Assembly: GCA_040772005.1 (NCBI GenBank)
Contig: JAXGYZ010000008.1
Coordinates: 1 to 64,000, forward strand
Source of the DNA: MWBF01 sp040772005
GTDB taxonomy: Bacteria; Chloroflexota; Anaerolineae; CG2-30-64-16
Direction of reading: 5' to 3'
DNA: 64,000 nt
Part shown: positions 8,285-16,986 of the stretch, one piece after another
How the letters are laid out: each line of letters starts with the position of its first letter
How positions within the stretch are numbered: position 1 is the stretch's first letter
Position numbers and translations under genes: made by a program
The notes under the pieces: model-generated
Databases searched by the model: none
Seen by the model: only the letters and a program-made list of their open reading frames with translations
What the model was told of the DNA's origin: nothing

Positions 8285-9376
8285 CTATAGAATGGACTTG
8301 AGTCGTTCCATGAAATAGCAGCAGTTGGCGAAGGAAACATCGGGCGGGAAGGAATGGTCGGGGCCCGGCACGTAGCCTCCCTCCTGAACCAGGGGCGCGA
8401 CACGGGCCATCTCGGCATCGATGGCCGCGGGACCCTGTGCGGCCACACGCTTGTCAGCGCCGAACCACAGGTGCAGGTCGCGGCCATATTCCCGGCGGAT
8501 CTTGAGGACATCCATGCCGCACTGCACCTCGAAGGGGTACAGTACGTTGATACCCGCATCGAGCCAGATCGGGATCAGGAGCCGGATGTCGCCATCGCTG
8601 TCCAGGGAGATGAACTCGACGCCTCTTGAACGCAGGAAGTCCACCACCCGGCGATAGCGCGGCAGCATGTAGCGCCGCGCCTGTTTCGGCCCGAGCAGCG
8701 GCCCGGTCTTGTAAGCCATGTCTTCCCAAAAGCCGAAGACGTCAACATCGGTATAAGTCAGGATCTGATCCATCATCTGGATCATGAAATCCGCATTCGC
8801 GTCCATCATCTCTTCCACGAAGGCGGGGTCATCATAAAAGAGCGTGCACAGCCTTTGCACGCCGACCATGTTGCGCAGGGGACCGAAGAACCCGCCCCAG
8901 CGGTCGGCGATGATGATGAGCGGAAAATCGCGCGTGCGGTACGCAGTCAGCCTCTCCTTCCAGTTGGGGCCCAGGCGCATGGCGAGGTCGGGCTTCATCC
9001 GTTCGCGCCAGAAGCGCCGGAAGTCTTCCCGTGTCTCAACGGGAAAACGCACGAACTGCGGCATCGATGACATGGGCTGGTCTTTGCGTTCCCGCATCAG
9101 AATGCCCTCGTGGTTGATGTACAGGATCGTACGTTCGTCCTCTTCAACCACCTCGTGCGCGAAGGGTGGGCAAGGGTGGAACCAACCTGCCTGCCACTCC
9201 CAATGGTCAACCTGGAATGGCGGCGCATCGGGGTTGTAACCCTCGCTGATCCATCTTTCGATGGTCTCCGGCCACGCGCCAAAGTGGCGGTACGGGGCCC
9301 GGTCGCGGGCCTGGTAGCGCATCGTGGCCAGAAAGCGCGCCCGATCGGTCATTGGTTCAGGAATATCCACGAACAT
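8285..9376 (-). CDS. UroD/MtaA-like protein, DxD subtype (1 of 3)
   Basis: A 363-residue member of the uroporphyrinogen-decarboxylase/corrinoid-methyltransferase fold family (PF01208-like). The start is set at 9376 because the next upstream in-frame codons encode non-homologous sequence and a perfect AAGGAGG precedes this ATG. In zinc methyltransferases of the family the metal site is HxC plus a later Cys. Here the matching block reads SLDSDGDIRLLIP and the later block GADKR, so neither ligand is kept. It lies downstream of two close relatives and the peptide ABC genes. No corrinoid protein is nearby. The function is unknown; heme synthesis is unlikely given three tandem copies. Confidence 0.75.
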   Translation of the reverse strand: MFVDIPEPMTDRARFLATMRYQARDRAPYRHFGAWPETIERWISEGYNPDAPPFQVDHWEWQAGWFHPCPPFAHEVVEEDERTILYINHEGILMRERKDQPMSSMPQFVRFPVETREDFRRFWRERMKPDLAMRLGPNWKERLTAYRTRDFPLIIIADRWGGFFGPLRNMVGVQRLCTLFYDDPAFVEEMMDANADFMIQMMDQILTYTDVDVFGFWEDMAYKTGPLLGPKQARRYMLPRYRRVVDFLRSRGVEFISLDSDGDIRLLIPIWLDAGINVLYPFEVQCGMDVLKIRREYGRDLHLWFGADKRVAAQGPAAIDAEMARVAPLVQEGGYVPGPDHSFPPDVSFANCCYFMERLKSIL

Positions 9377-9425
9377 CGCCTCCTTAGATGGTCGACTGTG
9401 ATCTGCCGAAGTGGAAAAATGTCCC

Positions 9426-10592
9426 TCAGCGCGCTGATACTGCCGCGTCTCGCTCGCGCAGGGCGGGGATCGTGTTGGGATCGACACCCAACAGCCGGGC
9501 CTTGCGCTCCAGATAGTACAGCCAATTCGCGTATGGAATGTCGGGTGGCACCGCGTGGTCCAGAGTCGGAATGTACCCGCCATCCGCGATCAGTGGCGCA
9601 ATGCGGTTCAGCTCGGCGTCAATGGCGGCAAAGTCCGTGATGAGCTCACGCTTGTCGATGCCCCCGGCCAGACCGAGCGCGTGTCCGTAGAGGCGGCGCA
9701 TTTCGACCGGGTCCATGCCGGCTGCGCGTTCGAGCGGCCAGTGGACGGTGACACCCATCTCGATGAAGAGCGGAATGAGCACCCTGGTGTCGCCATCGCT
9801 GTCGAGCCAGATATGCCGGATGCCGTGGCTATTCAGATGGGCGATGATGCGCCGGTAGCGCGGCAACAGGAACTTGCGGAAGAGCTTGGGGCCGATCAGG
9901 GGACCGCCCTTGCCGGCAAAGTCCTCGAAGAAGTTGAAATAGTCGCATTGCAGCCGGTCGAGCGCGGGGTGGGTCAGCTCAATCAGATAGTCCGTGAGGT
10001 AGTCCAGGATATCCTCGGCCAGCACCGGGTCGTCGTAGAAGACCAGGCAGGCGTTCCTTGTGCCCATCAGCGTGCGGAGCCAGGAGTACAGGCCGAAGCA
10101 GCCGTTATGGGTCAGCGCCAGCGGATAGTCGCGACCGTTCAGCCGGCGTACCTCGTCATCCCACCATTGCGGATAGCGCGCCGGAGAATGCGCATTGAAG
10201 CGTCGTTTCACTTCGGCCCAGTCGTCGCGGGTGACCACGGGCCAGCTCAGTCCCTGATCCATCGACATGCGCGTGCCGTGCGCCTCGCCTTCTTTGAGCG
10301 CTTTGGTGACGCGGCCGTCGGAATAGCGTTTGACGATATACCGCTCGTCCTCCGAGAGCGTCTCCTCGTCGTAGGGGGGCAGCATGCCCAGCACGTTCAG
10401 CCCCAGGTACTCGATGCGTTCCAGGCCGAAGTATGCGCAACCTCGGATCAGGTCGCCGACATGCACGTCGCGTGGCATACCCTCGGACCACCAACGGTCA
10501 AAAGTCTGGCCCCATAGCCCCAACTCGTGGTTGAACCCGTAATCCACGGTGCCGAATTCCAGGGTGCTTAAGAAACGATCGCGACTATTCAT
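9426..10592 (-). CDS. UroD/MtaA-like protein, DxD subtype (2 of 3)
   Basis: A 388-residue paralogue of the preceding protein, starting MNSRDRFLSTLEFGTVDYGF. The putative ligand block reads WLDSDGDTRVLIP and the later block GGIDKREL, again without the HxC and Cys of zinc methyltransferases. Blocks such as FFEDFAGKGGPLIGPKLF and LPRYRRII are shared with both neighbours, so the three copies form one subfamily. It is separated from its neighbours by 49 and 15 bases, so one transcript is likely. The substrate is unknown. Confidence 0.75.
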   Translation of the reverse strand: MNSRDRFLSTLEFGTVDYGFNHELGLWGQTFDRWWSEGMPRDVHVGDLIRGCAYFGLERIEYLGLNVLGMLPPYDEETLSEDERYIVKRYSDGRVTKALKEGEAHGTRMSMDQGLSWPVVTRDDWAEVKRRFNAHSPARYPQWWDDEVRRLNGRDYPLALTHNGCFGLYSWLRTLMGTRNACLVFYDDPVLAEDILDYLTDYLIELTHPALDRLQCDYFNFFEDFAGKGGPLIGPKLFRKFLLPRYRRIIAHLNSHGIRHIWLDSDGDTRVLIPLFIEMGVTVHWPLERAAGMDPVEMRRLYGHALGLAGGIDKRELITDFAAIDAELNRIAPLIADGGYIPTLDHAVPPDIPYANWLYYLERKARLLGVDPNTIPALRERDAAVSAR

Positions 10593-10607
10593 GGTACCTC
10601 GCAGGTT

Positions 10608-11798
10608 TCAGTGGACGCCCGAGCGGCGAGCATCATATTCGTCAAGCATCGCATCCAGCCGGCGCCGGTAGTAAGCGAAATTCTCGAACGAGACATCGGG
10701 CGGTGTGGCATGGTCCACGTGGGGGATGTAGCCGTTTGCCAGCATTGCCGGCACCCGGCGCTCCAGTTCCTGGTCAATGGCACCTTTGCCGGCTGCCAGC
10801 GCCTTCTTGTCAATGCCGCCCTGTAATGCCAGCCCCGGGTACTGCCGGCGAATTTCGGCGACATCCATATGTGACTGCACCTCGAAGGGATACATCGCAG
10901 TGACGCCGCCCTCCATGAACAACGGTATCAGCTTGCGGCAATCGCCGTCGGTGTCGACCATCAGGACATCGACGCCGTGGTCGCGCAGCCGGCCGCTCAA
11001 CTTCTGGTAGGGCCGGAGCATGAAGTCGTGAAACATGCGCGGCGAGATGAGAGGGCCGGCAACGTAGCACATGTCCTCCCAATGCACGCACAGGTCGGGC
11101 TTGATCTGCATCAGCACCTGGTCGTAGAGCGTGACGTAGAAATCGGCCAGGTAGTCGAACATGTCGTGCATCCAGGCCGGGTCATCGCACAGGGACGTCA
11201 ACGTACGCTCAAGGCCCAGGATCTGGCGCACGGTGCCGAAGTAGCCCGTGGCGCCGCCACCCAGCGCGAGTGGGTAGTCGCGCGCGCGATACTCGGCCAG
11301 CAGGGTATCCCAGTTGGGGGGCAGACGTGGTGTCAAGGTGGGATTGTAGCGATCGGCCTTGAAACGCTCCCATTCCTGGCGGTTATGGACCGGGTAGTCG
11401 ATCCACTCCGGCATGCCCAGTTCGGGTTTGTGGATGCGTGATACGATCCCGAACCCATCCCGCCGGATGATGAACTCCTCCGTTTCGTCCAGCACCTCGC
11501 TGGGGTAGGCCGGACAGGTGTTGTAGTTGATGTCAATACAGGCCACGCCCCGATCTAACCCGAAGAACCGGCTCACGTCGTGCTCACGCGCGTGTTCTGC
11601 GTTTAAGCCGACCCCAATACCTCCGCTGGATACCCATGAGCCGTAGGATTCTTGGGCGCGGATCGCCTGTTCGGTCCCAGGCAGCCCCTCTTGGTACCAG
11701 CGTTGGATGGCGCCCGACCAGAAGCCTAGTTCCCAGCGGGGCGTGTGCGAAGCAGGCTGGCAGCGTAACGTCGCAAGGTGTTGCTCTCTCAGGTTCAT
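10608..11798 (-). CDS. UroD/MtaA-like protein, DxD subtype (3 of 3)
   Basis: A 396-residue paralogue. The longest reading frame extends upstream to 12053, but those 85 residues overlap another gene and look non-coding. The ATG at 11798 begins MNLREQHLATLRCQ, like its sisters, and follows an AGAGG. The ligand block is MVDTDGDCRKLIP, the later block QGGIDKKAL. It is the first of the three tandem copies and lies 32 bases after a small membrane protein gene. Genomic association with a peptide-type ABC system is clear; a biochemical role is not. Confidence 0.75.
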   Translation of the reverse strand: MNLREQHLATLRCQPASHTPRWELGFWSGAIQRWYQEGLPGTEQAIRAQESYGSWVSSGGIGVGLNAEHAREHDVSRFFGLDRGVACIDINYNTCPAYPSEVLDETEEFIIRRDGFGIVSRIHKPELGMPEWIDYPVHNRQEWERFKADRYNPTLTPRLPPNWDTLLAEYRARDYPLALGGGATGYFGTVRQILGLERTLTSLCDDPAWMHDMFDYLADFYVTLYDQVLMQIKPDLCVHWEDMCYVAGPLISPRMFHDFMLRPYQKLSGRLRDHGVDVLMVDTDGDCRKLIPLFMEGGVTAMYPFEVQSHMDVAEIRRQYPGLALQGGIDKKALAAGKGAIDQELERRVPAMLANGYIPHVDHATPPDVSFENFAYYRRRLDAMLDEYDARRSGVH

Positions 11799-11830
11799 CG
11801 GGCCTCTTTCAGTTCGACAGGGTGTTGTGC

Positions 11831-12190
11831 TTACGCCAGGAGGAGAACCAGTCGTGCAAGAGCTACCAAGATGAGCGGAAGCGCAATCTGAACCGCGGTC
11901 ACGATGGCGAAGAGCCGCCAGAGCCGGCCGCGCTTGAGTGCTCTCTGATAAAAATGGGCGCTGAGATATATCAATACCAGCCAGCCAAGCATCATCAGGA
12001 TGACCGAGATGCTGTCCCACAGACTCCAGGCAAAGCCCGATGCGTACGCCCACATCAGAGGATGCACGGCAAAGCTGGTGAGCGCGGCCCAGCCTGCCAG
12101 ACCGAGCCCGGCGGTCACGAGCGTCAGAACGCCAACCAGCAGATGCTGACGCCAGTTAAGTGCGCGTTTGTCGCGGTACAGCTGACTCAA
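11831..12190 (-). CDS. Small membrane protein, three to four helices
   Basis: A 119-residue hydrophobic protein of unknown function. Predicted membrane segments lie at about 16-36 (LLVGVLTLVTAGLGLAGWAA), 45-77 and 95-117, with a basic loop KRGRLWR between the last two. It starts with TTG at 12190, overlapping the previous gene's TGA as TTGA. That makes translational coupling likely and supports it as a real gene. It may be an accessory subunit of the adjacent peptide-type ABC transporter, but nothing in its sequence proves this. Confidence 0.65.
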   Translation of the reverse strand: MSQLYRDKRALNWRQHLLVGVLTLVTAGLGLAGWAALTSFAVHPLMWAYASGFAWSLWDSISVILMMLGWLVLIYLSAHFYQRALKRGRLWRLFAIVTAVQIALPLILVALARLVLLLA

Positions 12191-12573
12191 GTCGCCCCCT
12201 TCTGCCAGTCTGCTCGCACTGCGCTAAGCCTGTCCAGCAGCAGGCTGCGCGTGTCTTCGCCGTCTATGAGGGCGGATGTCCGGGCATACTCTATCAGCTT
12301 GTCAAGGCGCTTCAGATAATCCTGGCGTGCGCGTTCCTGCAGCTCTGCGATTTTAGCTGCGTTTTCCCCGCTCCCTTTGAGGCGCGCAAGCTCACGTTCA
12401 TATGAGGCGCGCCAACGGTACGGCGGCTCCCCCGATTCAACGATGGATTCAAGTGCGTGATGCTTGTCGCCCACCAGTCTGGCACTGGCCTTGTTCATCA
12501 ACCAGACTGTCGCCAGCATGAGCAGTGCCAGGACGACGGTTGCGATCAGGATGCCGGTGCCCAAGGCGATCAA
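12187..12573 (-). CDS. Small single-helix protein with coiled coil
   Basis: A 128-residue protein starting with TTG at 12573. The TTG overlaps the stop of the ABC ATPase gene as TTGA and has a GGGGTAGAG upstream. A longer frame to 12708 exists but lies inside the ATPase gene. One membrane helix (GILIATVVLALLMLATVWLM, about residues 5-25) is followed by a charged, probably coiled-coil region rich in Glu, Arg and Lys (RLKGSGENAAKIAELQERAR). Topology suggests a short anchor with a cytoplasmic tail. Function unknown; the coupled position after oppF-like suggests it is made with the transporter. Confidence 0.6.
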   Translation of the reverse strand: MIALGTGILIATVVLALLMLATVWLMNKASARLVGDKHHALESIVESGEPPYRWRASYERELARLKGSGENAAKIAELQERARQDYLKRLDKLIEYARTSALIDGEDTRSLLLDRLSAVRADWQKGAT

Positions 12574-13631
12574 AGCTCTACCCCCTGCAAGCTGAGGTTC
12601 GGCGCAAGATGGCAGGCAACCCAGTGCTCCGGCTCGATCTCGCGCCATGCGGGCGGTTCTGTGCGGCAGCGGTCGACTGCATGCTGACAGCGCGGGTGGA
12701 AGTAGCATCCCGTAGGCGGTTTGGCCGGATTGGCGACTTCGCCTGTCAGCAGGATCTGCTCACGTTTGAGGCGAGGATCAGGCTTGGGGATAGCCGAGAG
12801 CAGCGCCTCGCTGTAGGGGTGGGCCGGGTTGCGGAACAACTCGACCGTGGAAGCCAGTTCTGCCATTTTGCCCACGTACATCACGCCGACCCGGTGCGAA
12901 ATGTGGCGGATCACGCTCAGGTCGTGCGAGATGAACAGATAGCTCAGGTCGAGCCTCTCCTGCAATTCGAGCAGCAGGTTGAGGATCTGTGCGCGTACCG
13001 ACACATCGAGCGCGGAGACCGGCTCGTCACAGACGATGAACTGGGGGCTGGTCGCGAGGGCGCGCGCCACGGCAATGCGTTGGCGTTGCCCGCCGCTGAA
13101 CGCGTGAGGATAGCGTTTCAGATAACGCGGGTCGAGGCCGACCAGCGTCATGAGCTCCTGCACGCGGTCGATGACATCGCTGCGTTTTGCACCGCCGATG
13201 GTGAGCGGCTCGCCGATGATGTCCAGCACGCTCATGCGCGGATCGAGCGATGAATAGGGGTCCTGGAAGATCATCTGCATGTTCGGCCGTACCTGGCGCA
13301 ACTCCGTCCGCTCCAGCGCCAGGATGTCAATACGCTGGTCGTTGTTGAGACGATAGACGATATGACCGTCGGTCGGCTCGATCGAACGCAGGACGCAGCG
13401 GCCCAGCGTGGTTTTGCCACATCCTGACTCCCCGACCAGGCCCAGTGTCTCGCCGCGTTTGACGAAGAGATCAACGTCATCGACAGCCTTTACGTAGCCC
13501 ACCACGCGCCGCAGAAATGTTGATTTGATGGGGAAGTACTTCTTGAGGCCCCTGACTTCAAGCACTAACTCGCTGCCGTCTTTATGGAAGCCCGGGCCCA
13601 CATTTCCTCTACTATCCATAGGTTGCCTCAC
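12570..13631 (-). CDS. Peptide/nickel-type ABC ATPase (OppF/DppF-like)
   Basis: A 353-residue ATPase. Walker A is GESGCGKTTLGR, the signature AFSGGQRQRIAVARAL and Walker B FIVCDEPVSALD, ending in the H-loop Asp-Leu-Ser segment FISHDLSV. The C-terminal oligopeptide-transporter extension carries the PRCQHAVDRCRTEPP cysteine cluster typical of OppF/DppF. The GTG at 13631 overlaps the upstream stop as GTGA; an in-frame ATG at 13619 is an alternative start. With the gene upstream it forms the heterodimeric motor of the Opp-type transporter encoded here. Confidence 0.92.
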   Translation of the reverse strand: MRQPMDSRGNVGPGFHKDGSELVLEVRGLKKYFPIKSTFLRRVVGYVKAVDDVDLFVKRGETLGLVGESGCGKTTLGRCVLRSIEPTDGHIVYRLNNDQRIDILALERTELRQVRPNMQMIFQDPYSSLDPRMSVLDIIGEPLTIGGAKRSDVIDRVQELMTLVGLDPRYLKRYPHAFSGGQRQRIAVARALATSPQFIVCDEPVSALDVSVRAQILNLLLELQERLDLSYLFISHDLSVIRHISHRVGVMYVGKMAELASTVELFRNPAHPYSEALLSAIPKPDPRLKREQILLTGEVANPAKPPTGCYFHPRCQHAVDRCRTEPPAWREIEPEHWVACHLAPNLSLQGVEL

Positions 13632-14641
13632 AGAGCTGCGATGATTCTCGGCAGACAGCGCACCAGGTGACCTGGTTCGACCTCAACCAGGGCTGGGACC
13701 TCCGAATCACACTCCCCGGTCACGCAGTAACGGCAGCGCGTGCCAAAGCCACAGGCGGGTGACAGGTTCAGGGGTACGGGCACCGTACCTTCGATGGAGT
13801 TGAGACGCGTCCGCGGCTGTTGGCGTAGCGTCGGGATGGAACGCAGGAGTTCCTGGGTATACGGGTGGAGCGGCCGGTGGAAAATGGTATCGACACTGGC
13901 ATATTCCACGATCCGGCCCAGATACATCACGCCCACCTGGTCGGCAACCTCAGCAATGACGCCCATGTCGTGGGTAATGAAAATCATGGCCATGCCGAAG
14001 TCGCGCTGCAGGTCCTTCATGAGCCGCAAAACCTGCGCCTGTACCGTGACATCCAGGGCTGTGGAAGGTTCATCAGCGATCAGGATCGAGGGCCGGCAGG
14101 AGAGGGCCATGGCGATCATGGCCCGCTGGCGCATGCCACCCGAGAGCTGGTGGGGGTAGTCTTTCATGCGCTGCGTAGGGTTTGACATCTGGACGCGGCT
14201 GAGCATGTCCACGGCGATATCGTAGGCTTCACGTTTATCCTGCGTCGTATGCAACAGGATGCCTTCGGTGATCTGGTCGCCGATCGTGTGCACGGGCGAA
14301 AAGGCCTTCATCGGCTCCTGAAAGATCATGGCGATCTCTGCGCCGCGGATGCCGCGTGCTTCGGCGCCGTTGGCGTCGAGTTGAACCAGGTCCACCAGGT
14401 CCATACCATTCTTCCGCTGCAGCATGATGCTGCCCTCCACCACTCCCGGTTTCGGGACGATGCGCAGCAGAGCCTGGGCCGTCACGCTCTTGCCGCAGCC
14501 GGATTCACCGACGAGTCCCAGCGTGTGCTGCCTGTGCACCTGGAAATCCACGCCGTCCACTGCCTTGAGAATACCTTCATCCAGGTGGAAGTATACTTTC
14601 AGGTCTTTGACATCCAGGATGGTGTTGCTGTTGCCGTTCAC
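13628..14641 (-). CDS. Peptide/nickel-type ABC ATPase (OppD/DppD-like)
   Basis: A 337-residue ATPase with Walker A GESGCGKSVTAQ, signature LSGGMRQRAMIAMAL and Walker B ILIADEPSTALD. The C-terminal extension (FGTRCRYCVTGECDSEVP) carries the Cys cluster that binds an iron-sulfur centre in some OppD proteins. It overlaps the OppF-like gene by 4 bases and follows the permease gene by 44 bases. Together they energise import of a peptide or oligosaccharide; family 5 receptor systems carry both. Confidence 0.92.
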   Translation of the reverse strand: MNGNSNTILDVKDLKVYFHLDEGILKAVDGVDFQVHRQHTLGLVGESGCGKSVTAQALLRIVPKPGVVEGSIMLQRKNGMDLVDLVQLDANGAEARGIRGAEIAMIFQEPMKAFSPVHTIGDQITEGILLHTTQDKREAYDIAVDMLSRVQMSNPTQRMKDYPHQLSGGMRQRAMIAMALSCRPSILIADEPSTALDVTVQAQVLRLMKDLQRDFGMAMIFITHDMGVIAEVADQVGVMYLGRIVEYASVDTIFHRPLHPYTQELLRSIPTLRQQPRTRLNSIEGTVPVPLNLSPACGFGTRCRYCVTGECDSEVPALVEVEPGHLVRCLPRIIAAL

Positions 14642-14685
14642 AGTTTATCCATTCTCCCTGCGAAAGTGAGCGCTCGGGTTACAAC

Positions 14686-15867
14686 TTATTTATAAGGATC
14701 GGCCGCATCGCGCAAACCATCCCCCAGGAAGTTGAACGCCACTACGGTGACGATGATCCATAGGGCTGGGAGCAACAGCCACGGGTTGAGGGCGATGGTT
14801 ACCACATCCTGCGACTGGCGCAGCAACACGCCCCAGCTTACCGCCGGCGGCTGCAATCCGAGGCCGAGGAAGCTCAACGATGTCTCACCCAGGATCGTGT
14901 TCGGAATGGAGAGGGTCAGCGAGACGATGATGTAGCTGGCAAAGGAGGGCAGCAGGTGGCGCAGGATGATGCGGAAATCCGTGGCGCCGGCCAGCCGGGC
15001 CGCTTCGCAGAAGGCCTCCTCACGCAGCGAGAGCAGCTTGCCGCGCACTACGCGCGCCAGCCCGGCCCACCCGATGATCGAAGTGATCACGACGATGCCC
15101 AGGTAGACGCGCACCATCGGCCAATTGCTCGGTAAGGCTGCGGCCAGAGCCAGCCAAAGTGGAATCGTCGGGATACAGACGATCATATCGATGATGCGCT
15201 GGATGACCGTATCCACCGTGCCGCCGAAATAACCGGATATCCCGCCGATCAGCATTCCCAGAACAAACGTCAATGCCACGCCTACCAACCCGATGGAAAG
15301 CGAGATCCGGGAACCATACAGGATGCGCGTGAACAGATCATGGCCCAGGTTGTCGGTGCCGAGGAGAAACATGGGACCGCCATCATCCACGCTCAACAGG
15401 TGCACGTTGGTGCGGAAGATACCCAACAACTTGTATTCCTCGCCCCGGCCCAGGAAGTGCACGCGGTATTTCTCTTCCGGCACGGTCACGAAGACGCGCT
15501 GTAACGTCTCGGGATCAGTCCCGCGTTTCAGGCCGTAGACAAAGGGCGCCTGCCATTTGCCGCTCTCATCCACAAAGCGGATGGCCTGCGGTGGGGCGTA
15601 CTTATAGTCGGTGAAGCGCGTGTCCGGCAGGGTAAAGCTCAGAAAGTCCGCAAAGATCGCGCACAGGTACAGGACAATCAGGATTGGAGCCGAGACGATT
15701 GCCAGCTTGTGCTTGCGGAGCTTCCACCAGATCAACTGCCATTGTGAGGCGACGTAGTAGGCCTCTTGTTGGGTCGCCGTCGTTTGACCTGGACCGGGGT
15801 CAGGCATTCCTTCGATGCGACCGCGCTTGCTGCCCGATCCCGCCTCCGTCATGATATCCGTTGCCAT
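14686..15867 (-). CDS. Peptide-type ABC permease (OppC/DppC-like)
   Basis: A 393-residue permease. A cytoplasmic N-terminal tail of about 45 residues precedes the first helix (LAIVSAPILIVLYLCAIFA). A long extracytoplasmic loop (about 75-165) separates it from the remaining five helices. The EAA loop is EAARLAGATDFRIILRHLLP. It is longer than typical OppC (about 300), mainly because of that loop, a feature also seen in other DppC-like permeases. It pairs with the OppB-like permease 16 bases upstream. Confidence 0.9.
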   Translation of the reverse strand: MATDIMTEAGSGSKRGRIEGMPDPGPGQTTATQQEAYYVASQWQLIWWKLRKHKLAIVSAPILIVLYLCAIFADFLSFTLPDTRFTDYKYAPPQAIRFVDESGKWQAPFVYGLKRGTDPETLQRVFVTVPEEKYRVHFLGRGEEYKLLGIFRTNVHLLSVDDGGPMFLLGTDNLGHDLFTRILYGSRISLSIGLVGVALTFVLGMLIGGISGYFGGTVDTVIQRIIDMIVCIPTIPLWLALAAALPSNWPMVRVYLGIVVITSIIGWAGLARVVRGKLLSLREEAFCEAARLAGATDFRIILRHLLPSFASYIIVSLTLSIPNTILGETSLSFLGLGLQPPAVSWGVLLRQSQDVVTIALNPWLLLPALWIIVTVVAFNFLGDGLRDAADPYK

Positions 15868-15883
15868 GCTGTTCGATCCTTCC

Positions 15884-16888
15884 TCAGGATTCCTCGGTCA
15901 CTGCGCCGAAGCGGATGCGCGGGTCAAGAATAGCGAGCAGAATATCCGAGAGCAATGTGCCGATCACCGTAAGCACGCTGGTCATCAAGAGGAAGCTGCC
16001 GGCCAGCGGCATGTCCTGCACCATGACCGCCCGCAGCAGCAGCGGGCCCATCGTCGGCAGGTTGAGCACGATCGAGACCAGCGCCTCACCTGAGATAATG
16101 CCTGGCAGAAGCCAGCCAATGGTGCTGATTAATGGGTTGACGGCCAGCCGCACCGGGTATTTGAACAACAGCTTGCCCTCCGGCACGCCTTTGGCCCGCG
16201 CCGTGATGACGTACTGTTTCCCCAACTCATCGAGCATCATCCCCCGCGTCACGCGAATCAAACCCGCCGTGCCGGAGATGCCGATGACGACCATGGGCAG
16301 CCAGACGTGCTTGGCCAGGTCGACCACTTTGGCCAGGCTCCAGGGCGCGCCCACAAACGGCGGCGAGAAAAGGCCGGTCAGCGCGACGCCGGTGCTGGCG
16401 AAAACTGTATACAGGATGAACAGGGCGATCAGGAACCCAGGCACTGAAATGCCCAGGAAGCCGATAAACGTCGCCACGTAGTCAAAAATAGAATACTGGT
16501 GCGTGGCCGCCAGGATGCCGATGGGGATCGCCAAAGCCCAGGTGAAGGCCAGGGAAAGCAGCGAAATCACCATGGTGAGCCAGATGCGGTCGCCAATTAC
16601 CTCCGTGACCAGGCGCTCCGACTCCATCGAACGGCCCAGGTTGCCCTCCAACACGATTCCCTTAATCCAAAGGAGATACTGCTCATAGAGGGGTTTGTCG
16701 AGGTTATACATCATCAGCAGGCGCTGGATCTGCGAGCCATCCATCTCGACTCCAGACTGGCGAAGCTGGTTGATGCGCGTGGTGACGAAATCACCCGGCG
16801 GGAGTTGGATGATGACGAAGATGATGATGCTTAAACCGATGAGCAGTGGGATCATCTGCAGGACACGTCGTGCGATATAGCCCAGCAT
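15884..16888 (-). CDS. Peptide-type ABC permease (OppB/DppB-like)
   Basis: A 334-residue permease starting MLGYIARRVLQMIPLLIGLS. The ATG at 16888 is preferred to a GTG at 16894 because an AAGGAA sits 6 bases upstream. Six helices are evident, with the typical OppB block QLPPGDFVTTR after the first helix and the EAA-type loop YVITARAKGVPEGKLLFKY. It follows the receptor gene after a 98-base gap that holds a perfect hairpin. Confidence 0.9.
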   Translation of the reverse strand: MLGYIARRVLQMIPLLIGLSIIIFVIIQLPPGDFVTTRINQLRQSGVEMDGSQIQRLLMMYNLDKPLYEQYLLWIKGIVLEGNLGRSMESERLVTEVIGDRIWLTMVISLLSLAFTWALAIPIGILAATHQYSIFDYVATFIGFLGISVPGFLIALFILYTVFASTGVALTGLFSPPFVGAPWSLAKVVDLAKHVWLPMVVIGISGTAGLIRVTRGMMLDELGKQYVITARAKGVPEGKLLFKYPVRLAVNPLISTIGWLLPGIISGEALVSIVLNLPTMGPLLLRAVMVQDMPLAGSFLLMTSVLTVIGTLLSDILLAILDPRIRFGAVTEES

Positions 16889-16926
16889 CGGCACTTCCTT
16901 TCCGACTGTTACGACAGCCTGAATTC

Positions 16927-16968
16927 AGGTTGCAGGTTGCTCATCTGCCGAAGAACAACCTGCAACCT
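16927..16968. repeat. Perfect 13-bp hairpin between receptor and permease
   Basis: AGGTTGCAGGTTG (16927-16939) pairs perfectly with CAACCTGCAACCT (16956-16968) around a 16-base loop. The units belong to the GGTTGCA repeat family also seen at 52140-52259 and 57482-57577. It lies just past the receptor gene stop on the minus strand. Confidence 0.75.
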
Positions 16969-16986
16969 TCGGGCCTGCAACTATAG

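Noticed and set aside
10608..12053. Longer start of the UroD-like gene at 12053 and similar long starts (9583, 42791, 49349, 53647)
   Set aside because: The extra residues overlap other genes or repeats and lack family similarity, while internal starts have good Shine-Dalgarno sequences.
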